DNA of 64,000 nt from Brevibacillus antibioticus (lineage in GTDB: Bacteria; Bacillota; Bacilli; Brevibacillales; Brevibacillaceae): NCBI RefSeq assembly GCF_005217615.1, contig NZ_SZNK01000001.1, forward strand, positions 5,490,001 to 5,554,000. Reading direction: 5' to 3'. Both the position numbers and the translations under genes were made by a program. Within the stretch, counting starts at the first letter, position 1. Every line of letters starts with the position of its first letter. Positions 1-10,100 of the stretch are shown here, one piece after another. The notes beneath the pieces are model-generated. The model saw only the letters and a program-made list of their open reading frames with translations, made no database searches and was not told the DNA's origin.

Positions 1-17
1 AACATAACAAAAGTATT

Positions 18-1640
18 TTGAAGAAAACGACCGTTGTTGACTTTAAGCAAGATGCTGCTTTTTTTGTTGACCGGGGAATGCGTTGTTTGAATCGGTACGA
101 CTATGATAAAGCATTGCGTTCATTTCGCCGAGCAGTTGAAATGGAGCCGAAGAATGCAGAATGCCACTGCCATTTGGCTAGTGCCTTAGCTGAAACCGGA
201 CAGTTTGAAGCATCAAATGAAGTCCTCTATGAAGTGATAGAAAAATGGGACCCATCCATGACAGAAGTGTATTTCTACATGGCGAACAACTATGCCAACT
301 TAGAAGATTACCCTATGGCAGAAGAAATGGCTGTTCGTTATTTACAGGAGGATAGCACCGGACCGTATCGGGAAGATGCCGAAGAGCTCCTCGACTATAT
401 TTACTTTGAGCTGGACATGCCACCGCGACACTTCCTCCCAAGTGAAAAAGAGGACGTATACAGCAAGCATGAACGAGCTCGTCGCAGTCTGGAAGAGGGA
501 CGTTTCCTTGAGGCACTGGATACCTTAAAAGAAATCGTCGAGGCCGATCCTGACTTTTTACCGGCGTGGAACAATTTATCTCTCGCCTACTATTATGCTG
601 GAGAATTCCAGAAGGCGATGGAGACAATCGAACAGACGCTGGATAAGGAAGAAGGAAACCTGCATGCACTGTGCAATTTGGCGGTTTTGCTCTCCCATCA
701 CAATCAAACGGTAGAGCTGTTGAGCTTGATTGATATGCTGAAAAAGGTCGTTCCGTTCCATCCGGAAAATACCTATAAGCTCGCAACAACAATGGGAGTG
801 CTCGGCCAGCATGATGAAGCGTATTTCCATTACCAACGCATGCTGCGAAATGGACGGCCGCATGAAGCGTGCACGTACCACTATGCTGCGATCTCAGCTT
901 ATTTGAGCGGGAAAAAGGATCAGGCACTGCGCTGGTGGCAAAAAGCCAAGCAATTAGATCCAGAAGCAGGAATCGCAGATCAATACATTCAAATGGTAAA
1001 AAACGAACAAGAAGGGGAGACTATAAAACCGATCCCCTACCAATACAATACGACCCAACGTGATGTTTCTTGGGAAAAGCCTTCGTTCACGGGAGTAGAA
1101 GATTTTAAAACAGACCCGATGATCCGAGCTTCCCTTCTCTGGGCATTGCAGCATGGACGCGATGAAGTGAAATTCGCGGTGCTGCAAACATTGTCTCTGA
1201 TCGGGGACGATGAAGCTGAAAACGCGGTCCGTCAATTTTATTATCAGACGGATAACCAACAGCTGCAAAAGTTGGCTTTGCTGGCTTTGGCTGATATGGG
1301 TGCAGACATGCCAGAAGGAACTCCTAATGAATCGAATGATTCACCGACGACGGAAGAGCCACAGAGTGGTATAGAAGAAGGCATAAGGCGTTATTTGCTC
1401 TCGCAGGGCAAGCAAGAGGCTGGAGAATGGTGCCTCGATGTATGGAGCAAGCATCGTGAATATGCCCAAAGTCAGGTACAAGTGCGAAAAGAAGTAGCGT
1501 GGGTCGCAGCATTAGAATATGTATACGGAACAATAACGAACGAAAAACAGTCACAAGCCCTTCTAGCTCAAAAATATGGCATTTCTGCCGCAACCTTGGC
1601 AAAGTGCGTCAAAGTTTTGTCGACACTTGATTTTAAATAG
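18..1640 (+). CDS. TPR-repeat protein with HEAT-like and HTH-like C-terminal parts
   Basis: About 540 residues. Tetratricopeptide units are visible near residues 16-120 and 150-320, with the A/G/Y/A-P spacing typical of TPRs. A two-helix HEAT-like stretch follows around 365-430 (alternating Leu/Ala helices), then an acidic, Ser/Thr/Pro/Glu-rich linker, and a C-terminal segment around 500-540 that reads like a helix-turn-helix (AQKYGISAATLAKCVKVL). No signal peptide or membrane segment, so cytoplasmic; likely a scaffold protein. It ends 64 bases before trxB on the same strand. The first possible start in view is TTG at 18, but the frame stays open to the left edge, so the true start may lie outside the window. 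The specific function is unknown. Confidence 0.75.
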   Translation: MKKTTVVDFKQDAAFFVDRGMRCLNRYDYDKALRSFRRAVEMEPKNAECHCHLASALAETGQFEASNEVLYEVIEKWDPSMTEVYFYMANNYANLEDYPMAEEMAVRYLQEDSTGPYREDAEELLDYIYFELDMPPRHFLPSEKEDVYSKHERARRSLEEGRFLEALDTLKEIVEADPDFLPAWNNLSLAYYYAGEFQKAMETIEQTLDKEEGNLHALCNLAVLLSHHNQTVELLSLIDMLKKVVPFHPENTYKLATTMGVLGQHDEAYFHYQRMLRNGRPHEACTYHYAAISAYLSGKKDQALRWWQKAKQLDPEAGIADQYIQMVKNEQEGETIKPIPYQYNTTQRDVSWEKPSFTGVEDFKTDPMIRASLLWALQHGRDEVKFAVLQTLSLIGDDEAENAVRQFYYQTDNQQLQKLALLALADMGADMPEGTPNESNDSPTTEEPQSGIEEGIRRYLLSQGKQEAGEWCLDVWSKHREYAQSQVQVRKEVAWVAALEYVYGTITNEKQSQALLAQKYGISAATLAKCVKVLSTLDFK

Positions 1641-1686
1641 ATTATTACATTATAATTAATTTAAATAAGGAAACAGAACTGTGTGA

Positions 1687-2664
<978 letters not shown>

Positions 2665-2744
2665 CCTGCTTGTAACATGGATGAAATAATTCAAGAGTAA
2701 TCTATAGACAATGAATTGACCCCCTTATCTATATAAACAATTGT

Positions 2745-2778
2745 TGCGTGGCTGGCATTCAGTCACGCATCTTTTTTT
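2745..2778 (+). terminator. Rho-independent terminator after trxB
   Basis: The arms TGCGTG-G-CTG and CAG-T-CACGCA pair around a five-base loop and are followed by a T7 tract. It separates trxB from the rapZ operon. Confidence 0.8.
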
Positions 2779-2899
2779 CTAAAAATGCTTGTACGCCTGT
2801 AGAGGGCGTCATTGGAAAAACAGGGGAAGCGGTTCAAAAAGGTGCGAATAAGGTGGACAATATGGTATGCTATTGTCAGAATCGTAGGAGGCGAGTTGC

Positions 2900-3781
2900 G
2901 TGACAGAATTGGGAAACGACAAGGCCATGAATCTCCTGATTATTACCGGAATGTCAGGTGCGGGAAAGACAGTTGCTGTACAAAGCTTGGAGGATCTAGG
3001 CTTTTTTTGTGTAGACAACCTACCCCCTGTACTGATTCCCAAATTTGCTGAGTTGGTTAAACAGTCTGGTGGGAGTATTGAGCGAGTCGCATTGGTGATT
3101 GACTTGCGCGGGCGTGAGTTTTTTGAAAATCTAGCCGTAACCATGGAAAGCCTCAATCAGATGAATGGATTATCCTACCACATCCTTTATCTGGATGCGA
3201 ACGATCAGACTTTGGTTTCTCGCTATAAGGAAACACGGCGTAGACATCCCCTTTCCCCGAACGGTTCACCTTTGGAAGGAATTCACGCTGAGCGCCGTTT
3301 GTTGGAGGAAATGAAGGGCTGGGCGCATCAGATTATCGATACGAGTCAAATGAAGCCAGTTCAGCTTCGAGAAAAAATCATCAACCAATACGGTCAACAA
3401 GGATCACCACTTACGATTAATGTATTGTCGTTTGGTTTCAAATACGGCGCACCGATAGACGCCGACTTGATGTTCGATGTCCGCTTTTTGCCCAACCCGC
3501 ATTATGTGGAGGATTTGCGTCCGAAAACAGGATGTGATCCAGACGTGGCAGAGTATGTGATGCAGCACAAGGACACAAAGGAATTCTTAGAAAAGCTAAC
3601 AGACTTTTTGGGGTACACCCTGCCGCATTACCAGCGAGAAGGAAAAAGTCAACTTGTGATAGGAATTGGATGCACCGGTGGCAAGCATCGCTCGGTCGCC
3701 ATTGCAGAACATTTGGGAGAAACCTTTAGCAAAGATTTTTCTGTCCGTGTCAGTCATCGAGACATGGAAAAGAACAAATGA
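2900..3781 (+). CDS. rapZ: RNase adapter / nucleotide-binding protein RapZ (YvcJ)
   Basis: 293 residues, the family length. Walker A GMSGAGKT at residues 17-24; the conserved C-terminal domain carries [10 protein letters not shown] near 252. In E. coli RapZ delivers small RNAs to RNase E; the Bacillus orthologue YvcJ binds and hydrolyses nucleotides and affects competence. The RNA-adapter role here is inferred from the family only. GTG start, chosen because AGGAGGCG lies about 7 bases upstream; there is no comparable site ahead of the first internal ATG. First gene of the rapZ-yvcK-whiA-crh run. Confidence 0.95.
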   Translation: MTELGNDKAMNLLIITGMSGAGKTVAVQSLEDLGFFCVDNLPPVLIPKFAELVKQSGGSIERVALVIDLRGREFFENLAVTMESLNQMNGLSYHILYLDANDQTLVSRYKETRRRHPLSPNGSPLEGIHAERRLLEEMKGWAHQIIDTSQMKPVQLREKIINQYGQQGSPLTINVLSFGFKYGAPIDADLMFDVRFLPNPHYVEDLRPKTGCDPDVAEYVMQHKDTKEFLEKLTDFLGYTLPHYQREGKSQLVIGIGCTGGKHRSVAIAEHLGETFSKDFSVRVSHRDMEKNK

Positions 3782-3859
3782 GCATAAGATGGCAGGAAAG
3801 ACTGAAGCGTGCATAAAAAGCCACCTGTGGTATGTGTATTAGAACTAATGAGGTGACAT

Positions 3860-4870
3860 ATGCCTACTAAGGGAGTCGGGAGGCTACAGTCAAGGCCATT
3901 ACGGGTAGTCGTTATTGGTGGAGGAACGGGTCTGTCCGTCCTTCTACGCGGTTTGAAGCACGAGCCGGTGCATATCACAGCGATTGTTACGGTAGCAGAC
4001 GATGGGGGAAGCTCTGGACGTTTGCGAGAAGAAATGGATATGCTTCCACCTGGCGATATTCGAAACGTCTTGACTGCTCTGGCCGATACAGAGCCGTTGA
4101 TGGAAAAAGTCATGCAATATCGTTTTTCCACAGGCACGGGATTAGCAGGGCATAATTTGGGAAATCTATTACTTGCAGCGATGAACGAAATCACTGGAGA
4201 TTTTGTCACCGCAGTCAAAACATTAAGCGGGGTTTTGGCAGTGCGTGGAGATGTATTGCCAGCTTCCACGCAATCGATTCAGTTGAAAGCGGAAATGACA
4301 GATGGATCTCTCGTAATCGGAGAATCCCAAATACCGTTGACTGGCAAAGAAATCAAGCGGGTGTTCCTTGATCCGGAGGACGCTGTTCCTCTGGGAGAAG
4401 CCCTGATGGCGATTGCCGACGCGGATGCCATTTTGATTGGGCCTGGCAGCTTGTACACGAGCATCCTGCCCAATTTATTAGTACGCGGGTTATTTGAAGC
4501 GATTACACGCGCACAAGCCCCGAAAATCTACATTTGTAACGTCATGACACAACCGGGGGAGACAGACGGTTTTTCTGCATCCAAGCACGTAAATGTCATG
4601 TATGAACATGTAGATAGATCATTTCTGGATACGATCATTGTCAATTCAGCTGAGCTGCCTACCCATGTATTGGACAAATACGCGGAAAAAGGAGCAGCTC
4701 CTGTCCGATGTGACTTAAAGCAATTGCGCCAGCTCGGTCTGCATGTGGTGGCGAAGCCGTTAGTCACATTTGAGGACGGATACCTACGTCACGATGCACA
4801 TGCTGTCAGCAAGCAGGTTGTGTCACTCGTCAAACGAAGACGGAAGGTGCTGAAGATAGAGAAGGAGTAG
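3860..4870 (+). CDS. yvcK: Gluconeogenesis factor YvcK (CofD-like)
   Basis: 336 residues with the CofD-like N-terminal motif [17 protein letters not shown] (about 16-32), the [10 protein letters not shown] block (about 49-58) and [11 protein letters not shown] near 195. In B. subtilis YvcK binds UDP-sugars and is needed for growth on gluconeogenic carbon sources and for correct placement of the cell-wall enzyme PBP1. ATG start with GAGGTGAC just upstream. Its TAG stop overlaps the GTG start of whiA by one base, so translation is probably coupled. Confidence 0.95.
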   Translation: MPTKGVGRLQSRPLRVVVIGGGTGLSVLLRGLKHEPVHITAIVTVADDGGSSGRLREEMDMLPPGDIRNVLTALADTEPLMEKVMQYRFSTGTGLAGHNLGNLLLAAMNEITGDFVTAVKTLSGVLAVRGDVLPASTQSIQLKAEMTDGSLVIGESQIPLTGKEIKRVFLDPEDAVPLGEALMAIADADAILIGPGSLYTSILPNLLVRGLFEAITRAQAPKIYICNVMTQPGETDGFSASKHVNVMYEHVDRSFLDTIIVNSAELPTHVLDKYAEKGAAPVRCDLKQLRQLGLHVVAKPLVTFEDGYLRHDAHAVSKQVVSLVKRRRKVLKIEKE

Positions 4871-5826
4871 TGAAGTCGATGTCATTCGCCGCGCATACCA
4901 AAAAAGAGCTTACCATGATGGAGGGTGCCGATTGCTGCAGCAAGGCAGAGCTCTCAGCCTTGATTCGGATGAATGGAAGTCTGCAGTTTGGAGCCGGACG
5001 ACTGGTGCTGGATGTGACGACAGAGAACGCGGCGATTGCCCGACGCATTTACACGTTAATCAAGAGGTTGTTTCAGATACACGCTGAATTGCTGGTTCGC
5101 AAAAAAATGCGTTTGAAAAAGAACAACGTCTATATTGTGCGTATTCCGAATAAGGCCAATGAGATCTTGCAAGACTTGGGGATAATGGATCAAAGCCTGT
5201 CGTTTATCCCAGGAATCGCTCCTGAAATCGTGAAAAAGTCCTGTTGCCGCGCTGCTTATTTGCGGGGGGCTTTTTTGGCGGGGGGATCTGTGAATCATCC
5301 AGAGGCATCCAGCTATCATCTGGAGATTTTCACTTCCTATCAGGATTTTTGCGAAGCATTGACCAAGATCGCCAATCGGTATAAACTAAATGCCAAGTGC
5401 ATCGAGCGGAAAAAAGGGTATGTTCTCTATATTAAAGAAGGCGAAAAGATTACAGAGTTTTTGAGCTTGATAGGGGCTCATCAGGCGCTTCTGTATTTCG
5501 AGGACGTCCGAATTGTAAAGGACATGCGGAATTCCGTAAACCGTTTACACAATTGTGAAATCGCCAACATAAACAAAACGGTGAATGCAGCCACCAGACA
5601 AATGGAAAATATCCAGCTCATCGATCAAGAGATGGGATTGGAGAATTTGCCCAAACGTCTGCGTGAGGTCGCGGAGCTTCGAGTGGCTCATCCTGACATC
5701 AATTTGAAAGAATTGGGCGAGATGGTGCCGAGCGGAGTAGTGAGCAAATCGGGTATTAACCACCGCTTGCGAAAAATTAACGAAATCGCTGACAAAATAC
5801 GAGAAAAACAAAATATTTCGATGTAG
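4870..5826 (+). CDS. whiA: Sporulation/division regulator WhiA
   Basis: 318 residues. The N-terminal two thirds is the degenerate LAGLIDADG-homing-endonuclease fold characteristic of WhiA ([16 protein letters not shown] near 124-139), and the C-terminal part is the WhiA helix-turn-helix (about 235-312). It is a DNA-binding protein without nuclease activity; it controls sporulation septation genes in Streptomyces and influences division and nucleoid segregation in Bacillus. GTG start at 4870 within the sequence TAGTGAAG, overlapping the yvcK stop. Confidence 0.95.
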   Translation: MKSMSFAAHTKKELTMMEGADCCSKAELSALIRMNGSLQFGAGRLVLDVTTENAAIARRIYTLIKRLFQIHAELLVRKKMRLKKNNVYIVRIPNKANEILQDLGIMDQSLSFIPGIAPEIVKKSCCRAAYLRGAFLAGGSVNHPEASSYHLEIFTSYQDFCEALTKIANRYKLNAKCIERKKGYVLYIKEGEKITEFLSLIGAHQALLYFEDVRIVKDMRNSVNRLHNCEIANINKTVNAATRQMENIQLIDQEMGLENLPKRLREVAELRVAHPDINLKELGEMVPSGVVSKSGINHRLRKINEIADKIREKQNISM

Positions 5827-5875
5827 ATGCATGATATACTAAAGGATAATAGTCTACAAGTAAGGAGGTCCATTC

Positions 5876-6133
5876 ATGGTTCAACAGCAGGTCGTGGTTC
5901 AGTTAAAGACCGGTTTGCAAGCTCGTCCAGCAGCCTTTTTCGTACAGGAAGCTAACCGTTTTGCATCGGAAGTATTCGTAGAAAAAGGCAACAAGAAGGT
6001 CAATGCGAAAAGCATCATGGGTATCATGAGCCTCGCAATCAGCTCTGGAACGGAAATTACCATTTTGGCAGAAGGGCCGGATGCCTCCCAGGCAGTCACC
6101 AGCCTTACGAATCTGGTAAGCAAGGAAGAATAG
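5876..6133 (+). CDS. crh: Catabolite repression HPr-like protein Crh
   Basis: 85 residues, HPr fold. Position 15 is Gln (GLQARPAA) instead of the catalytic His of true HPr, while Ser46 (NAKSIMG) is kept. That combination defines Crh: it cannot carry PTS phosphate from EI but can be phosphorylated by HPr kinase on Ser46 and then act as a CcpA co-effector. AAGGAGG precedes the ATG by about 8 bases. It directly follows whiA, as in Bacillus, and ends at a terminator. Confidence 0.95.
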   Translation: MVQQQVVVQLKTGLQARPAAFFVQEANRFASEVFVEKGNKKVNAKSIMGIMSLAISSGTEITILAEGPDASQAVTSLTNLVSKEE

Positions 6134-6142
6134 AGTAACGAG

Positions 6143-6178
6143 AGACACTTTTCCCTTAGAGGGAGGTGTCTTTTTTTG
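6143..6178 (+). terminator. Terminator of the rapZ-yvcK-whiA-crh operon
   Basis: AGACAC pairs with GTGTCT, with further CCCT/AGGG pairing inside, followed by T7. Confidence 0.8.
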
Positions 6179-6262
6179 TTGATCGTCTTGATGAATATGT
6201 ATCAATTCGCTTCGGGCAGGGCATTTCTAACCATGTATATTACATGAAGGAGGAAATGAGAC

Positions 6263-6445
6263 ATGAGTAACCGTGATAAGTGTCACGAAGGCCGCGATTG
6301 CTATGATATGGACATTGATCGAATGGTGAACGAGGGACTGGGAGGCGGAGTTGTTTCCGACCAAAACGGCCTGATTGAAGAAACGACTGTAGACACGATG
6401 ACTGGGGCTACATCAGCCAAGCAAGCTCTTGACGATGATCAATAG
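6263..6445 (+). CDS. Small acidic hypothetical protein, probable spore-associated
   Basis: 60 residues, acidic, with no signal peptide or membrane helix. A good AAGGAGG site lies 9 bases before the ATG. Features visible: a DMDIDRMVNEGLGGG block (about 16-30) and TMTGATSA (about 45-52). It lies 17 bases ahead of an H-type SASP gene on the same strand, so the two are probably co-transcribed; this suggests but does not prove a sporulation role. I do not recognise the family with certainty. Confidence 0.65.
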   Translation: MSNRDKCHEGRDCYDMDIDRMVNEGLGGGVVSDQNGLIEETTVDTMTGATSAKQALDDDQ

Positions 6446-6461
6446 AGGGAGCCAGTCACTT

Positions 6462-6647
6462 ATGAATGTAACGAGAGCACAAGCCATCATGAAATCCGAC
6501 GACCATATCAAGGTAGAGTACGAAGGACAAGCCGTTTGGATCGATGCTGTTGACGAAAAAACGTCAACGGCACGTGTGCATGAAGAAAAAAATCCTGGGC
6601 ATAGCCGAACGGTCTATGTCAGTCAGCTAATGGAAGTATCACAATGA
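6462..6647 (+). CDS. sspH: H-type small acid-soluble spore protein
   Basis: 61 residues beginning MNVTRAQAIMKS and continuing through a VDE.T.TARVHEEKNPG block. This matches the SspH family pattern (MN.QRAK...; HV.E...TARIYE.KNPG). SspH proteins accumulate in the forespore as minor SASPs. ATG 6462 was chosen because AGAGGGAG lies just upstream and the family begins exactly at MN; the frame is open further upstream but that would add 11 unrelated residues and overlap the preceding gene. Expected to be forespore (sigma G) controlled; I could not identify the promoter. Confidence 0.85.
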   Translation: MNVTRAQAIMKSDDHIKVEYEGQAVWIDAVDEKTSTARVHEEKNPGHSRTVYVSQLMEVSQ

Positions 6648-6649
6648 TC

Positions 6650-6698
6650 CATCGAAAAAGCCGAGCAAACCAAGGAAACCTCTTGGGGTTTGCTCGGC
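6650..6698 (-). terminator. Terminator of clpP (minus strand)
   Basis: A 12-bp perfect stem (GCCGAGCAAACC at 6660-6671 with its complement at 6687-6698). In the minus direction it is followed by CTTTTTC. Confidence 0.85.
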
Positions 6699-6707
6699 AT
6701 ATAAAAA

Positions 6708-6745
6708 AACACTCGGCCAGTCCAGGCACGAGTGCTTCTTTTTTA
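6708..6745 (+). terminator. Terminator of the sspH unit (plus strand)
   Basis: CACTCG (6710-6715) pairs with CGAGTG (6729-6734), followed by CTTCTTTTTT. Together with the neighbouring minus-strand terminator it isolates the convergent sspH and clpP units. Confidence 0.7.
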
Positions 6746-6756
6746 CTACCTATCAC

Positions 6757-7359
6757 TTATTTTTTCGAAGACGCTTCGGAAGTGATGACTTTGTCAATCA
6801 ATCCGTACTCTACTGCTTCAGCGGCAGAGAGGAAGTTGTCGCGATCAGTATCCTTTTGGATGCGCTCCAAAGGCTGTCCAGTGCGTTCAGCGAGGATAGT
6901 GTTCAGATGATCACGCATCTTCAAAATACGTTTTGCGGCGATCTCAATGTCGCTCGCTTGTCCTTGGGCACCACCCAATGGTTGGTGGATCATGACTTCA
7001 CTGTTTGGCAGAGCAAAGCGTTTGCCTTTTGCCCCAGCAGCGAGCAGGAATGCTCCCATCGAAGCAGCCATTCCGATACAAATGGTGGATACATCTGGCT
7101 TGATGAAGTGCATAGTATCGTAAATTGCCATACCAGCAGTAATAGAACCGCCTGGGCTGTTTATGTACAAGTGAATGTCTTTCTCCGGATCTTCCGCCTG
7201 AAGGAACAACAACTGTGCCACAACGATATTGGCTACGGTGTCGTTGATTGGGGTTCCCAGAAAGATGATGCGGTCTTTGAGCAGGCGGGAATAAATGTCG
7301 TAAGCACGTTCCCCGCGGTTCGTCTGTTCAATGACGGTTGGAATTAAATTCATATGCAT
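6757..7359 (-). CDS. clpP: ATP-dependent Clp protease proteolytic subunit
   Basis: 200 residues, the usual ClpP length. It forms the tetradecameric serine-protease chamber that works with ClpX/ClpC/ClpE. The catalytic triad is visible: Ser in GMAASMGA (about 99), His in MIHQP (about 124) and Asp in KDTDRD (about 173). The first ATG at 7359 sits 8 bases after AGAGGAGG, which favours it over ATG 7353. A CtsR operator overlaps its promoter, so heat and stress induction is expected. Confidence 0.97.
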   Translation of the reverse strand: MHMNLIPTVIEQTNRGERAYDIYSRLLKDRIIFLGTPINDTVANIVVAQLLFLQAEDPEKDIHLYINSPGGSITAGMAIYDTMHFIKPDVSTICIGMAASMGAFLLAAGAKGKRFALPNSEVMIHQPLGGAQGQASDIEIAAKRILKMRDHLNTILAERTGQPLERIQKDTDRDNFLSAAEAVEYGLIDKVITSEASSKK

Positions 7360-7387
7360 CTAGTCTTCCTCCTCTCTTTGTAACAAT

Positions 7388-7417
7388 ATCATACACAAAA
7401 GGTCAATGAAGGTCAAA
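7388..7417 (-). promoter_or_regulatory. clpP sigma-A promoter overlapped by a CtsR operator
   Basis: On the minus strand -35 TTGACC (7416-7411), a 17-base spacer and -10 TATGAT (7393-7388). On the plus strand the tandem heptads GGTCAAT-GAA-GGTCAAA (7401-7417) match the CtsR consensus RGTCAAANANRGTCAAA closely and cover the -35 and spacer. Repression by CtsR is inferred from the known clp regulon. Confidence 0.85.
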
Positions 7418-7490
7418 CACATAAGTGCGCTCCCTCACTACCATGTTTGCCATTTTCCCTCTGTCTAAACCTACTCGAAAAAGAAAACAT

Positions 7491-7712
7491 TCATTCCTTG
7501 GAATTCTCATCGGCCTCGGTCAAATCGACGGCGAGTTTCAGCGTGGCTTTCATCTTTTTTCCTTTGATGATCGTATATTCATCGACTTGTTTGGCTTGCA
7601 GCTGATTGATGGCTTCCGCCAGTTCCTGTTGATCTTTGTAAGGTTCAATGGTCAATAAGCATTCTTCGTCACTGGCCTCTTGATAAATGAGAAAAAAACG
7701 TTCCCCTGCCAT
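7491..7712 (-). CDS. Small conserved-looking hypothetical protein
   Basis: 73 residues, acidic, cytoplasmic, with no membrane segment. The central part is helical and Gln/Lys-rich (QELAEAINQLQAKQVDEY), the ends are beta-like. GAGG precedes the ATG at reasonable spacing. It points the same way as clpP and lies upstream of the clpP promoter. I do not recognise the family. Confidence 0.5.
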   Translation of the reverse strand: MAGERFFLIYQEASDEECLLTIEPYKDQQELAEAINQLQAKQVDEYTIIKGKKMKATLKLAVDLTEADENSKE

Positions 7713-7733
7713 GGTAAGCCTCGCTTTCGAAAG

Positions 7734-7765
7734 TTATCCACAATGTTATGCACAGGTTGTGCACA
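7734..7765 (+). promoter_or_regulatory. Three-box DnaA-box cluster
   Basis: TTATCCACA (7734-7742), TTATGCACA (7746-7754) and TTGTGCACA (7757-7765) lie in the same orientation at 11-12 base intervals. The first two match the DnaA consensus TTATNCACA exactly and the third differs at one position. There is no dnaA/dnaN nearby, so this is not oriC; it could be a DnaA-titration or regulatory site. The rest of 7713-7927 shows no gene. Confidence 0.65.
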
Positions 7766-7927
7766 AAAACATTTGTTCGTGGGATATTTATTTTTTTTCC
7801 TAGTCTTGTCATGTTTGGCGAGAGAATTACATAGGAAAAGTATGGGATAAAAAAGAAGGAAAAAGGTGATTTGTGTCGAACTTTACAAAATTGGAATTGA
7901 TTTTATGATATTTAAGGGGTGTTTATT

Positions 7928-8395
7928 ATGCTTCGCAAGTTCTCAACAATGATGCTGACAGCGGCTCTTCTAACTGGAAGTGTAGCGGCAACGGCTGCGT
8001 TTGCTCAAACTGCGCCTGCTCCTGTACAGCAACAAAAAATCAAGGTTGAACTCAACGGCAAGGAGTTCCCATTCCCACAAGAGATCGTTACTGAAAATGG
8101 TGTTGCGTATGTGAATGCGAGCACATTGGCGATTGCTCTGGGTGGTAGTGCAGCATGGGATAGCATGGACAAATCTCTGCTAGTTGCCAAAGACAACAAG
8201 TACGCACTGCGTATGTACGAAAACAAAAACTTTGCTTATAAAAACGGCAAAGAAACAACTGTAGAAAATCCGCCACGTCCAGTGACTGGAGGAGTACTCG
8301 TTCCTCTCGTATTCATCGCCGAAGAATTGGGTGCAAAAGTGGAGTACGATGCAAGCAAGCTCACTTACAAGCTGAGCATTGCAATTAATTCCTAA
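7928..8395 (+). CDS. Secreted copper-amine-oxidase N-terminal-like (stalk) domain protein
   Basis: 155 residues. N-terminal signal peptide (positively charged LRK, hydrophobic core, predicted cleavage after AFA near residue 26), then a single stalk domain of the copper amine oxidase N-terminal type: KVELNGKEF..., VNASTLAIALGG near 65, ending with VPLVFIAEELGAKVEYD near 130. Such domains are common in exported Paenibacillaceae proteins and probably bind the wall or ligands; no enzyme domain is attached. ATG 7928 is preferred over GTG 7919 because AAGGGGTG is about 7 bases upstream of it. Confidence 0.8.
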   Translation: MLRKFSTMMLTAALLTGSVAATAAFAQTAPAPVQQQKIKVELNGKEFPFPQEIVTENGVAYVNASTLAIALGGSAAWDSMDKSLLVAKDNKYALRMYENKNFAYKNGKETTVENPPRPVTGGVLVPLVFIAEELGAKVEYDASKLTYKLSIAINS

Positions 8396-8419
8396 AACGA
8401 ATGGATGTTTCTCATCAAG

Positions 8420-8508
8420 ATAGCCACTTCTATGCGTAGAAGTGGCTATTTCCTTAATACAATACGTGATACGCCTCTATTAGCAGACTGCGATAGAGGT
8501 TTTTTTTG
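8420..8508 (+). terminator. Two successive hairpin terminators
   Basis: First: 13-bp perfect stem (8420-8432 with 8437-8449, loop TGCG) followed by TTTCCTT. Second: CCTCTAT (8474-8480) pairs with ATAGAGG (8493-8499), followed by T9. They end the stalk-domain gene. A sigma-A-like promoter TTGCAA-16-TACAAT (8535-8562) for the next gene follows. Confidence 0.75.
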
Positions 8509-8612
8509 GTTGATTATTCTTTCAATCATTTCTATTGCAAATTTTCTAAAATATCCTACAATAAGATTGTGATTCATAGTTTGCTCATAAATAAAGAGGG
8601 GGATGTTTTGCT

Positions 8613-9848
8613 ATGAAAAAACAGAAATCATTGTCGATATTGGTTGCAACATTTGCTCTGAGCACATTGCTCGCGGGCTGCGGTGGAGGTGCGGGAACTG
8701 GTGGACAAAGCGCGACACCACAGCCGAGCAACAATAGCGGAGGAAGCACAGGCGGTGCAAGTGGCGCTACTGAGAAGCTCGTTGTTGCTGTAGTTGGTCC
8801 GATGTCGGGTCAGTACTCCGATTACGGAAGCACAGCAAAAGCTGGTGCTGAATATGCACTGAAAGAAAAGGTAGAGGCATTCAAAGCACTTGGCTATGAC
8901 GTTCAATTGTCCGCTCAAGACGACCAAGCTGACCCGAAACAAGGGGTAGCAGTCGCGCAAATGTTGATTTCGAATCCTGATGTAGTTGGAGTAGTAGGCC
9001 ATGCTACAACAGGTGCATCGATTACGGCAGCAGCGCAATACGAGCAAGAGAAGCTCGTGATGGTGTCTCCTTCCGCAACGGGATCAGATTTGACTGAGCA
9101 AGGCAAGAAGATCGTACACCGCATTTGTGCGCGCGACGATCAACAAGGCTCCAAGGCTGCTATCTTTGCCAAAAATCAGTTGAATGTAAAAACGGCATTC
9201 GTTATGCATGACAAAGCTGCTTATGGACAAGGACTTGCGGAAGAAGTGAAAAAGCAATTTGAAAAAGACGGTGTACAAGTTCTCGGCTATGAAGGGGTAA
9301 CAGCAGGCGAGAAAGATTATAGTGCGATCATCACCCAAATCCTTGCGAAAAATCCAGAGATGATCTACTTCGGTGGATACTATTCGGATGCAGGGATCAT
9401 CGTGAAGCAAGCACGTGAAAAAGGCTTCAAAGGTGTCTTCATGGGTGGCGATGGCTACGACTCCGCTGACCTGGTGAAAATTGCTGGTGCGGAAAATGCC
9501 AATAACGTAGTCTTTACTTCTACTGTTGGCGATATTGGTGCTACCGAAGACGGCAAGAAATGGATCACAGACTTCGAGAGTGCGACTGGCAACAAAGTAG
9601 GGATCTTCACTTCGTTTGGCTATGACTCCATGGGTGTTATGCTGAACGGTCTGGAAGAAGCGATTAAAGCAAACGGCGGCAAAAAGCCAACTCGTGAACA
9701 AGTGCTGGAAGCTGTTCACAAAACCAAAGATTATAAAGGCAAATTCGTTAACGTAACATTCAATGAAAAAGGCGACAACGACTTTGCTTCCGTATACGTG
9801 TATAAGTACGAGGACGGAAAGAAAGTATTTATGGGTGAAGCGAAGTAA
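8613..9848 (+). CDS. Branched-chain amino acid ABC transporter substrate-binding lipoprotein (LivJ-like)
   Basis: 411 residues. Lipoprotein signal peptide with lipobox LLAGC (Cys 22) and a Gly/Ser-rich tether (about 23-52), then a periplasmic-binding fold of the LIV-BP type: VVGPMSGQYSDYGSTAKAGAEYA near 66, HATTGASITAAAQYEQEKLVMVSPSATGSDLT near 132, DKAAYGQGLAEEVKKQF near 200. It would capture Leu/Ile/Val or a related ligand at the outer membrane face. No livHMGF permease or ATPase genes flank it, so it must use a transporter encoded elsewhere. GAGGGGG precedes the ATG. Confidence 0.9.
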   Translation: MKKQKSLSILVATFALSTLLAGCGGGAGTGGQSATPQPSNNSGGSTGGASGATEKLVVAVVGPMSGQYSDYGSTAKAGAEYALKEKVEAFKALGYDVQLSAQDDQADPKQGVAVAQMLISNPDVVGVVGHATTGASITAAAQYEQEKLVMVSPSATGSDLTEQGKKIVHRICARDDQQGSKAAIFAKNQLNVKTAFVMHDKAAYGQGLAEEVKKQFEKDGVQVLGYEGVTAGEKDYSAIITQILAKNPEMIYFGGYYSDAGIIVKQAREKGFKGVFMGGDGYDSADLVKIAGAENANNVVFTSTVGDIGATEDGKKWITDFESATGNKVGIFTSFGYDSMGVMLNGLEEAIKANGGKKPTREQVLEAVHKTKDYKGKFVNVTFNEKGDNDFASVYVYKYEDGKKVFMGEAK

Positions 9849-9923
9849 TCCCTCATTATGAATAAGCCGTTTGGGACATACTACGTTTGGCAAGAATACC
9901 AGAATGAAAAGGAAGGGATTCTG

Positions 9924-10043
9924 ATGTCAAACAATCGAAATACGAAAAATGGCGGCAATCAAGGACACAGCAGTAAGACGCAAGGCACCCAAAAGCAAAA
10001 GTCCGAAAGAGATCGTAACCTGAATAAGCAGGATCCACAATAA
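9924..10043 (+). CDS. 39-residue Asn/Gln/Lys-rich protein
   Basis: Very hydrophilic (Asn, Gln, Lys, Ser, Gly), no hydrophobic core, resembling minor small spore proteins in composition only. ATG 9924 follows GGAAGGGATT at good spacing. Its TAA stop is the first triplet after position 10040 and lies inside the long terminator stem. No family recognised. Confidence 0.5.
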   Translation: MSNNRNTKNGGNQGHSSKTQGTQKQKSERDRNLNKQDPQ

Positions 10044-10100
10044 CGAAACAAAAACCCACCTGGCCGGCAGTGAGCTCGCAGGTGGGTTTTTGTTTCGTTA
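10041..10100. terminator. Long bidirectional terminator hairpin
   Basis: A 22-bp perfect stem (10041-10062 with 10079-10100) around a 16-base loop, containing A5/T5 tracts inside the stem. It carries the stop codons of both convergent small genes (TAA at 10041 on plus, TAA at 10100 on minus). Confidence 0.85.
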
